Shown piece by piece: positions 8,833-15,629 of a DNA stretch of 17,283 nt (its first letter is position 1; each line of letters starts with the position of its first letter). The stretch is from Pseudomonadota bacterium (GTDB lineage Bacteria; Pseudomonadota; Alphaproteobacteria; Ferrovibrionales; Ferrovibrionaceae): positions 1 through 17,283 of the forward strand of contig JAEYTW010000030.1 in assembly GCA_023433835.1 (NCBI GenBank). The letters run 5' to 3'. The translations under genes and the position numbers were made by a program. Under the pieces are notes generated by a model. That model did no database searches. It was given only the letters and a program-made list of their open reading frames with translations, and was not told the origin of the DNA.

Positions 8833-9706
8833 GCGTGCAGCCCCCGGCGCAGCAGCACCAGCGGGGCGACCAGCACCACCAGCATGGTGACGGCGATGGC
8901 CGAGGCCAGCGGCCAGTCGGCATTCTGGAAGAATTCGATCCAGACGGTCTTGCCGATCATGATGGTGTCCGACCCGCCGAGCAGGTCGGGAATGACGAAC
9001 TCGCCGACCGCGGGGATGAACACCAGCAGGCTGCCGGCGACGATCCCCGGCAGCGACATCGGCAACGTGACCTGCAGGAAGCTTTTCCACGGCGGCGCGC
9101 CGAGATCGGCCGCGGCCTCGAGCAAGGTGAGGTCGAGCCGCTCGAGGGTGGCGTAGAGCGGCAGGATCATGAACGGCAGGTAGGAATAGACGATGCCGAT
9201 ATGGACGGCCCAGTCGGTGTTCATGATCACCAGCGGCTGGTCGATCAGGCCGAGCGATATCAGCGCGTGGTTGAGGAAGCCCTCGTCCTTCAGGATGCCG
9301 ATCCAGGCATAGACCCGGATCAGGAACGAGGTCCAGAACGGCAGGATGACGGCCAGCAGCAGCGCCGGCCGCCAGTTTTTCGGCGCCCGCGCCATCGCAT
9401 AGGCCATCGGATAGGCGATCAGCAGCATCACCACGGTCGAGACCGCGCTGATCCGCAGCGAGTTCACGAGCGAGCGGACATAGAGGTCGTCTTCCAGCAC
9501 GACGACGTAATTGTCGAGCTTCGCGCCCAGGCTGGGCCAGCCGCCGCCCTCGGGCCAGACCAGCAGCGGCGAATAGGGCGGCTGGGCCAGCACCGATTCG
9601 GCCAGGCTGATCTTCAGGACGATCAGGAACGGTGCCAGGAAGAATAGCCCGAGCCAGACCAGCGGCAGCAGGATCGCGGCCTCCCGCCAGCCCGGCCGCC
9701 AATTGG

Positions 9707-9710
<4 letters not shown>
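8829..9710 (-). CDS. potH: Polyamine ABC transporter permease PotH
   Basis: Second inner-membrane permease of the polyamine importer, 293 residues, within the PotH/PotB range. It starts with a hydrophobic segment (AAILLPLVWLGLFFLAPFLI) and the typical KISLAES, then a periplasmic loop containing NYVVVLEDDLYVRSLVNS. The EAA loop LEAAADLGAPPWKSFLQVTLP is in the C-terminal half, followed by PAVGEFVIPDLLGG, a highly conserved PotH/PotB signature. ATG at 9708-9710 overlaps the potG stop (ATGA), and its own stop overlaps the potI start in the same way. PotH and PotI would form the heterodimeric channel energised by PotG. Confidence 0.96.
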
Positions 9711-10801
<1,091 letters not shown>

Positions 10802-10805
10802 TACC

Positions 10806-11906
10806 CTAGTTCGCGCCCTTGACCTTGTTCCAGATCCGGGTGAACAGCCGCTGCTCGGCCTGCGTATTGGGCGTGACGGTATAGAGGTTCTTCAGCATCG
10901 CCTGCGTCGGATAGACGTCCGGGTCGGCCTTGGTCTCCTTGGCGATGAAGCGGTCGGCGGCGCGGTTGGCGTTCGGGTACTGCACCTTGTTGGAGATCTT
11001 GGCGATCACCTCGGGGCGCTGGATGTAGTTGATGAAGGCCAGCGCGTTTTCCGGGTTGGGCGCGTCCTTGGGCATCGCCATGTTGTCGAACCACATCTGG
11101 GCGCCTTCCTTGGGCACCAGATACTGGACGACGACGCCGTTCTTGGCCTCGTCGGCGCGGGTCTTGGCCTGCAGGACATCGCCCGACCAGCCCAGCGCCA
11201 GGCAGGTGTCGCCGTTGGCCAGGTCGTTGATGTACTGCGACGAATGGAACTTGCGGATATAGGGGCGGATCTTCATCAGATGCGCCTCGGCCTTCTCCAG
11301 GACCTTGGGGTCCTTCGAATCCGGGTTCTCGCCGAGATAGCGCAGCGCCGCCGGGATCACCTCGTCGGGCGCATCCAGCATGGTGACGCCGCAATCGGCG
11401 AACTTGGCGACAACAGCGGGGTCGAACACCATCGCCAGCGAATTGGCCGGCGGGTTGGGCAGGCGCTGCTTGATCTTGTCGCGGTTCAGCCCGATGCCGG
11501 TGGTGCCCCAGAGGTAGATGACGCCGTACTGGTTGCCCGGGTCGTATTTGGCCATGCGGCCGGTCAGCTCGGGGTCGAGGTTGATCAGGTTGGGCAGTTT
11601 CGATTTGTCGAGCTTGGCCAGCGCGCCGGCCGCGATCATCCGCGACAGGAAATAGCTCGTGGGCACGATGATGTCGTAGCCGGTCTTGCCGGCCATCACC
11701 TTGGAGAACACGACCTCGTTGGAATCGTAGACGTCGTAGCGGACCTTGATGCCGGTTTCCCTGGTGAAGTCGGCCAGCACGCTGTCGTCGATATAGTCCG
11801 ACCAGTTGTAGACGTTGACGACCTTCTCCTGGGCCAGCGCGCTGCCGCCCATCATCAGGATCGCCGCCATCGCCGCCGCCAGACCCGCGCGTGCCGTCGT
11901 CTTCAT
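10806..11906 (-). CDS. potF: Putrescine-type periplasmic binding protein PotF, copy 1 (potG-proximal)
   Basis: Periplasmic solute-binding protein that delivers polyamine to PotHI-G; 366 residues. Residues 1-25 form a Sec signal peptide with likely cleavage after ALA. The mature protein follows E. coli PotF closely: VYNWSDYIDD, TGIKVRYDVYDSNEV, YLWGTTGIGLNRDK, CGVTMLDAPDEV, SSQYINDLANGD and LALGWSGDV. Positions equivalent to known PotF ligand contacts are largely present: Trp35, Asp37, Tyr38, Glu182, Trp240, Asp243, Phe273, Asp274 and Tyr310. Tyr85 occupies a position that is Ser in E. coli PotF, so a longer polyamine such as spermidine is possible. ATG 11904-11906 is preceded by CGGGGGA. The gene has its own promoter-like unit, a near copy of the one before potF2, and potG follows 4 bases after its stop. 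Confidence 0.94.
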   Translation of the reverse strand: MKTTARAGLAAAMAAILMMGGSALAQEKVVNVYNWSDYIDDSVLADFTRETGIKVRYDVYDSNEVVFSKVMAGKTGYDIIVPTSYFLSRMIAAGALAKLDKSKLPNLINLDPELTGRMAKYDPGNQYGVIYLWGTTGIGLNRDKIKQRLPNPPANSLAMVFDPAVVAKFADCGVTMLDAPDEVIPAALRYLGENPDSKDPKVLEKAEAHLMKIRPYIRKFHSSQYINDLANGDTCLALGWSGDVLQAKTRADEAKNGVVVQYLVPKEGAQMWFDNMAMPKDAPNPENALAFINYIQRPEVIAKISNKVQYPNANRAADRFIAKETKADPDVYPTQAMLKNLYTVTPNTQAEQRLFTRIWNKVKGAN

Positions 11907-11910
11907 TCCG

Positions 11911-11944
11911 TCCCCCGGATGTCATCGCCCCGTAATTCGGGGGA
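11911..11944 (-). promoter_or_regulatory. Hairpin that would sequester the potF1 ribosome site
   Basis: In the minus-strand transcript TCCCCCG (11938-11944) is fully complementary to CGGGGGA (11911-11917), which is the potF1 Shine-Dalgarno region four bases before the ATG. The loop is 20 bases. Seven pairs, mostly G-C, should hide the ribosome site unless something opens the fold. It may be a simple cis attenuator of translation or a ligand- or protein-controlled switch. No known riboswitch class is recognised. Confidence 0.4.
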
Positions 11945-11977
11945 ATGAAAGCACAGGGGGACCGCCTGTCAATGACA
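11944..11977 (-). promoter_or_regulatory. potF1 promoter with TGTCA-N-TGACA operator
   Basis: CTGTCAATGACAG (11966-11978) is a perfect palindrome around one central base. Read on the minus strand its second half gives TTGACA (11967-11972), an exact -35 consensus. Seventeen bases further lies TTCATT (11944-11949), a weak -10. The palindrome is 61-71 bases before the potF1 start, almost exactly where the same motif sits before potF2. Ten bases after TGACA both copies also share CTGTGyTT. The binding factor is unknown. Confidence 0.45.
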
Positions 11978-11985
11978 GATGCTGG

Positions 11986-12003
11986 CCTTCGCGGGATCGA
12001 AGG
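11986..12003 (-). other. Hairpin directly after potF2
   Basis: CCTTCG (11986-11991) and CGAAGG (11998-12003) form a perfect six-pair stem with a six-base loop, starting one base after the potF2 stop codon. No U tract follows, so it is probably not a full terminator. A stem at the 3' end of a binding-protein gene inside a transport operon often protects the upstream message from 3' exonucleases and allows higher binding-protein levels. That role is inferred here. Confidence 0.35.
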
Positions 12004-12004
12004 T

Positions 12005-13108
12005 CTAATTCGCGCTCTTGAACCCGCTCCAGACGCGCATGAACAGGCGTTGTTCGGCCTGGCTGTTGGGGGTGATCGTATAGAGGTTCTTCTGCATGGC
12101 CGGCGTCGGATAGACGTCCGGATCCGCCTTGGTTTCCTGGGTGATGAAGGGGTCGGCGGCGCGGTTGGCGTTGGGGAACTGCACCTTGTTGGTGATCCGC
12201 GCGATCACCTCGGGCCGGTGGATGTAGTTGATGAAGGCCAGCGCGTTTTCCGGGTTGGGCGCATCCTTGGGGATCGCCATGCTGTCGAACCACATCTGGG
12301 CGCCCTGGCGGGGCACCAGATACTGGACGACCACGCCCCGGCCGGTCTTTTCGGCGCGCGCCTTGGCCTGCAGGATATCCCCCGACCAGCCGAGCGCCAG
12401 GCAGATGGTGCCGTTGGCGAGGTCGTCGATGTACTGCGAGGAATTGAACTTGCGGATATAGGGCCGGATCTTGCGCAGCTGCATCTCGGCCCGCTGCAGG
12501 ACCCTGGCATCCTTGTCGTCCGGATTCTCGCCGAGATAGCGCAGCACGGCGGGGATGACTTCGCCGGGGGCGTCCAGCATGGCGACGCCGCAATCGGCGA
12601 AGCGGGCGACGATCGCCGGGTCGAAGATCATGGCCAGCGAATCGACCGGCGGCTTGGCCATGCGCTGCCTGATCTTGTCGCGGTTCAGCCCGATGCCGGT
12701 GGTGCCCCACAGATAGATGACGCCGTACTGGTTGCCCGGGTCGTACTTGGCCATGTGGGCGTTCAGCTCGGGATCGAGATGGCTGAGGTTGGGCAGCTTG
12801 GTCTTGTCGAGCTTGGCCAGCGCCCCGGCCTCGATCATCCGCGCCAGGAAATCATTTGTCGGCACGACGATGTCGTAGCCGGTCTTGCCGCCGATCACGC
12901 GGGAGAAGACGACCTCGTTGGAATCGTAGATGTCGGTGAGGGCGTCGTTGCGCACCTTGATGCCGGTTTCGCGGGTGAAATCGGCCAGCACGCCGTCGTC
13001 GATATAGTTCGACCAGTTGTAGATGTTGACGATCTTTTCCGGGGCCGCATCGACGCTGCCGGCCGCCAGCATGCTCACCAGTGCGGCTGCCCGAAATACT
13101 GCCTTCAT
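12005..13108 (-). CDS. potF: Putrescine-type periplasmic binding protein PotF, copy 2 (first gene of operon)
   Basis: Second PotF paralogue, 367 residues, with signal peptide at residues 1-21 or so (cleavage near VDAA). By hand alignment it differs from copy 1 at about 72 of some 340 mature positions (roughly 79% identity). It carries a four-residue insertion near residues 54-58 (RNDALTDIYDS against RYDVYDS). Contacts Trp32, Tyr35, Glu183, Trp241, Asp244, Phe274 and Asp275 are kept. The E. coli Asp39 equivalent is Asn34, the Tyr310 of copy 1 is Phe311, and the SY pair before the conserved FL is ND (Asn85-Asp86). These changes suggest a different polyamine preference. ATG 13106-13108 follows GGGGGAAT. 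A more distal ATG at 13168 lies inside the promoter palindrome and is rejected. The diguanylate cyclase ends 83 bases upstream. Confidence 0.93.
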   Translation of the reverse strand: MKAVFRAAALVSMLAAGSVDAAPEKIVNIYNWSNYIDDGVLADFTRETGIKVRNDALTDIYDSNEVVFSRVIGGKTGYDIVVPTNDFLARMIEAGALAKLDKTKLPNLSHLDPELNAHMAKYDPGNQYGVIYLWGTTGIGLNRDKIRQRMAKPPVDSLAMIFDPAIVARFADCGVAMLDAPGEVIPAVLRYLGENPDDKDARVLQRAEMQLRKIRPYIRKFNSSQYIDDLANGTICLALGWSGDILQAKARAEKTGRGVVVQYLVPRQGAQMWFDSMAIPKDAPNPENALAFINYIHRPEVIARITNKVQFPNANRAADPFITQETKADPDVYPTPAMQKNLYTITPNSQAEQRLFMRVWSGFKSAN

Positions 13109-13120
13109 CCCATTCCCCCG

Positions 13121-13137
13121 GGCGGCACGGCGCCGCC
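13121..13137 (-). promoter_or_regulatory. GC-rich leader hairpin next to the potF2 ribosome site
   Basis: GGCGGC (13121-13126) and GCCGCC (13132-13137) form a perfect six-pair stem with a five-base loop in the potF2 leader, ending just before the GGGGGAAT ribosome site at about 13112-13119. Unlike the potF1 leader, the stem lies beside the Shine-Dalgarno and does not pair with it. This suggests the two duplicated genes are translated under different constraints. Confidence 0.3.
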
Positions 13138-13144
13138 GACGGGC

Positions 13145-13178
13145 AAGGTAAACACAGGCGGCTTTCATGTCAGTGACA
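13145..13178 (-). promoter_or_regulatory. pot operon promoter with TGTCA-N-TGACA operator
   Basis: TGTCAGTGACA (13168-13178) is a perfect palindrome around one base. On the minus strand its second half reads CTGACA (-35-like, 13168-13173), with TACCTT (13145-13150) as a weak -10 at 17 bases. It lies 60-70 bases before the potF2 ATG and 13 bases after the stop codon of the diguanylate cyclase. The match in position and sequence with the potF1 copy supports a shared regulator. Confidence 0.45.
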
Positions 13179-13191
13179 ATGACGGCTCTGG

Positions 13192-14613
13192 CTAGGCGCT
13201 GTGGCGCTGGTTCAGCGGGCTTGCCACCACGCGGTTGCGGCCGGCCTGCTTGGCGGCGTAGAGCGCGGCATCGGCCCGTTTCAGGAGATGCATGAAATCG
13301 GGGTGGCCGTCATGGGTGGCCGCGCCGACCGAGATCGTCACCCGCGGCAGCTTGCGCTCATGCCCGCCCAGCGGCCGCACCCGCTCGACCGCCTCGCGCA
13401 TGCGTTCGGCCACGGTCAGCGCATTGGCCTCGTTCAGCTCGGGCGCGATGACGGCGAATTCCTCGCCGCCGAAGCGGAACATCAGGTCGGTCGGGCGCAG
13501 GCAGCCCTTGACCGCCTGGGCCACCACCCGCAGCACGGCGTCGCCGATGGCATGGCCATGGGCATCGTTGACCCGCTTGAAATGGTCGACGTCCAGCATC
13601 AGCAGGGTGAAGGGCAGGCCGTGCTGGTTGGCCAGCTCGATCTCGCGCTGCAGGATCGTCGTCAGATAGCGCCGGTTGTAGACCCGGGTCAGCGGGTCAA
13701 GATTGCTCTCGTGCTTGGTCAGTTCGTCGGACAGCGACTGCAGCAGCCAGGCGGCCTCCGACACCAGGTCGTTGATGCGCTGGCATTCGGTCTGCCAGAA
13801 TTCCGGCGTCCGCTCGGCCCCGCGGCCGATCACGGCCTGGGCCAGCGTCGAATCGATCTGCTGCACCAGCCGGGCCAGGAGTTCCGATTCGCGCCGATCC
13901 CCTAAGAACAGCCGCGACTTGTGCGCCGCCCACAGGCCGAAATTCGACGAGCGCAGCGTGCGGATGCCGCGCAGCGAGATCTCGTCATGGGTGACGAAGG
14001 CGTTGGCGACTTCGCGCATCCAGTCGTAGAGGTCGGCGCGCAGCCGCTCGATCTCGACGATGAAGCCCTGGGCCAGCTCGTTGGCACGGAATTCCTCGAT
14101 CGTGCGCTTCTTGGCCAGCAGGTCGCGCAGCTGGACCTCGTCGACCAGCGCGATCGCGGCTTCGAGCAGCCGGTCGGTCAGGTCGATGGCATCGGCCAGG
14201 TCGTCGCGGGCCAGGGGCGAGGTGATCAGGTTGCGGGCCAAGGCGCGCTTGACGATGGCAAAGCCGTCCTTCGCCAGGGCCATCGGCATGCCGACGCGGG
14301 CGTTGATCTCGCCCAGATGCCGCTGGCGGGCGACCAGCGCGTCGATGCTCGCGGGCAGCGACACGGGGAACAGGCCATCGAGCCAGCGTCCGACCGAGCG
14401 GGTCAGCCGCGCTTCGCCGCCGGGATCGTCCAGCAACGGCAAGGCGCGTTCGTCCTGGAGCATCGCCCGCGTCAGCTCGGCGGCGATGGCGGCGGAACAA
14501 TTGCGGACCAGCGGTGTAAGCCTGGCGAGCAGAACCTTATCCGCGCCCAGGTAAATGCGCGCGAGAGTGGCATTCGCGCGATCGATGTCCCCCGCGTTCA
14601 TCCGCCACTCCAT
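13192..14613 (-). CDS. Globin-coupled diguanylate cyclase (DosC/DgcO-like)
   Basis: Predicted to make cyclic di-GMP from two GTP; 473 residues, cytoplasmic, no membrane segment. Residues ~15-160 form a globin-sensor domain, ~170-300 a helical middle domain with NFGLWAAHKSRLF as in E. coli DosC, and ~300-465 the GGDEF domain. The active site GGEEF is at 382-386, the inhibitory site RPTD at 373-376 is correctly spaced five residues before it, and DPLTRVYNRRYL and DVDHFKRVND are intact, so the enzyme should be active and product-inhibited. By eye alignment with DosC, the proximal heme histidine (His98 there, in VHARIG) is Asn104 here (INARVG) and the distal Tyr43 is Thr48. His99, four residues earlier, is the only nearby histidine. 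The start has AGGGAG a few bases upstream; ATG at 14599-14601 is an alternative. The gene lies upstream of the pot operon on the same strand, with no terminator between. Confidence 0.9.
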   Translation of the reverse strand: MEWRMNAGDIDRANATLARIYLGADKVLLARLTPLVRNCSAAIAAELTRAMLQDERALPLLDDPGGEARLTRSVGRWLDGLFPVSLPASIDALVARQRHLGEINARVGMPMALAKDGFAIVKRALARNLITSPLARDDLADAIDLTDRLLEAAIALVDEVQLRDLLAKKRTIEEFRANELAQGFIVEIERLRADLYDWMREVANAFVTHDEISLRGIRTLRSSNFGLWAAHKSRLFLGDRRESELLARLVQQIDSTLAQAVIGRGAERTPEFWQTECQRINDLVSEAAWLLQSLSDELTKHESNLDPLTRVYNRRYLTTILQREIELANQHGLPFTLLMLDVDHFKRVNDAHGHAIGDAVLRVVAQAVKGCLRPTDLMFRFGGEEFAVIAPELNEANALTVAERMREAVERVRPLGGHERKLPRVTISVGAATHDGHPDFMHLLKRADAALYAAKQAGRNRVVASPLNQRHSA

Positions 14614-14655
14614 CCCTCTCCCTCAGATGGTTAATGAGGATGGCCGAGATTCTTG

Positions 14656-14683
14656 AAAAAGCAACCGTCATTGCACGGTTGCT
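14656..14683 (-). terminator. Intrinsic terminator of the lolA-like gene
   Basis: AGCAACCGT (14660-14668) and ACGGTTGCT (14675-14683) form a perfect nine-pair stem with a six-base loop. On the minus strand the stem runs directly into TTTTT (14656-14660). It begins about 13 bases after the stop codon of the LolA-family gene and separates it from the diguanylate cyclase, which therefore needs its own promoter in the ~40 bases that follow. I see no convincing one there. Confidence 0.8.
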
Positions 14684-14696
14684 CCTGAATGGCGTC

Positions 14697-15353
14697 TCAG
14701 TTGCCCTGCTTCAGCAACCGGGCGGCATCCGAGTCGGTGAAGACGAACAGGCCCTGCTTCAGCTCGATATTGGTGACGACGTCGCTCAGCGCGACGGTGG
14801 TCACCTGCCCGCGCGCGTCGGTGACTTCCCATTGCTTCAACGCGAAGGGCGCGTTGGTGAACACGAGGGTCAGCGCGCCTTCCTTGGGCTTCTTCGGGTC
14901 GATCATCGTCATGCGCAGCGAGCCGGGCTGGCGCTCGATCCTGGTGATCGCGGCATCGCCCGAATCGAGCACGACCTTGTCGCGGACGAAAATGTCGAGC
15001 GGGGTGGACCCGATCGGCACGCGCTCGACCTGCTTCAGTTCCTTGTCGAGATAGGTCAGCAGGATGCCGTCCGACACGATCAGCAGCGGCGAGGGCGGCG
15101 CGTATTCGAAACGGATGCGGCCGGGCCGGCGCATGTAGAGCTGGCCTTCCGACAGCGACCCGTCGGGCCCCACCTGCAGGAATTTCGCCGTCAGCGTGCG
15201 CACGTCGTTCAGATAGGCGTTGGCCTTGGCGACGTCGGCCTGATCCTGGGCCGACAGCGCCGCGGCGGCCGGGCGGATCCCCAGCCCGGCCAGGGCAAAG
15301 GCGGCGCCGGCGGTGCAGAGCAGGGTGCGGCGGGTCGGCATGAAGGTGCTCAT
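14697..15353 (-). CDS. lolA: LolA-family outer-membrane lipoprotein carrier protein
   Basis: Periplasmic chaperone predicted to take lipoproteins from the LolCDE complex to the outer membrane; 218 residues, normal for alphaproteobacterial LolA. The mature part shows the family's beta-sheet pattern: AYLNDVRTLTAKFLQVGPDGS, GQLYMRRPGRIRFEYAPPSPLLIVSDG and LTYLDKELKQVERVPI, then a C-terminal half ending LKQGLFVFTDSDA. The N-terminus TRRTLLCTAGAAFALAGLG with cleavage near RPAAA carries a twin-arginine-like motif, less usual than the Sec signal of well-studied LolA. The start is uncertain: ATG at 15351-15353 was chosen, ATG at 15339-15341 is possible, and neither has a clear ribosome site. A CTTAAT box nine bases before the first ATG would give a nearly leaderless message. 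The ftsK-lolA order is common in Alphaproteobacteria. A terminator follows. Confidence 0.88.
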   Translation of the reverse strand: MSTFMPTRRTLLCTAGAAFALAGLGIRPAAAALSAQDQADVAKANAYLNDVRTLTAKFLQVGPDGSLSEGQLYMRRPGRIRFEYAPPSPLLIVSDGILLTYLDKELKQVERVPIGSTPLDIFVRDKVVLDSGDAAITRIERQPGSLRMTMIDPKKPKEGALTLVFTNAPFALKQWEVTDARGQVTTVALSDVVTNIELKQGLFVFTDSDAARLLKQGN

Positions 15354-15484
15354 GCCCGGTTGATTAAGGGCTCGGGGTGGCGAAATCAAGGCGCGGGGCT
15401 CCTGTCGGCGGGGCGGGCGCCTGGAAACCGCGGCCGGCGGCAATCCGTTCCGATGCAGAACCTCGATATCGTTCAAAGCGCAAA

Positions 15485-15576
15485 TCGTCATCCCGGCGAA
15501 AGCCGGGATCCAGGGAAAGCGCGGTGCAGTCTGCGATATTCCCTGCCCTGGGCCCCGGCTTTCGCCGTGGCGACGA
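15485..15576. repeat. Inverted pair of palindromic intergenic repeats (REP/BIME-like)
   Basis: The left unit (15485-15515) begins TCGTCATCCCGGCGAAAGCC and the right unit (15541-15576) is its inverted relative, ending in TTCGCCGTGGCGACGA. The left unit holds a perfect eight-pair hairpin, ATCCCGGC/GCCGGGAT, around a GAAA loop (15490-15509). The right unit holds a similar, imperfect stem around TTTC. The motif resembles the short repeats scattered through many proteobacterial intergenic regions. It fills much of the 276-base gap between lolA and ftsK (15354-15629), where I see no gene. Confidence 0.75.
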
Positions 15577-15629
15577 TTGGTCTTGAAGCGCTATCGAGGC
15601 CTAAGGTCACCGCCCATGACGGCGTTGCG

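Noticed and set aside
8833..9702. 552-codon version of PotI reaching back across potH
   Set aside because: Only the part from ATG 8832 matches a permease. The upstream extension is an out-of-frame reading of potH, and the ATGA overlap gives a clean start.
13109..13168. Upstream ATG for potF2 at 13168 adding 20 residues (MKAACVYLARRRRR)
   Set aside because: The ATG is inside the operator palindrome and the extension breaks the signal peptide. ATG 13106-13108 has a good ribosome site and matches the potF1 start.
15354..15491. N-terminal extension of the LolA-family protein to 15491
   Set aside because: The added residues lack family similarity, run into the repeat element and would bury the signal peptide.
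15377..15586. 69-codon plus-strand ORF over the lolA-ftsK gap
   Set aside because: Its C-terminal part (RRKPGSR, GPGFRRGDD) is a translation of the palindromic repeat, a common source of false small proteins.
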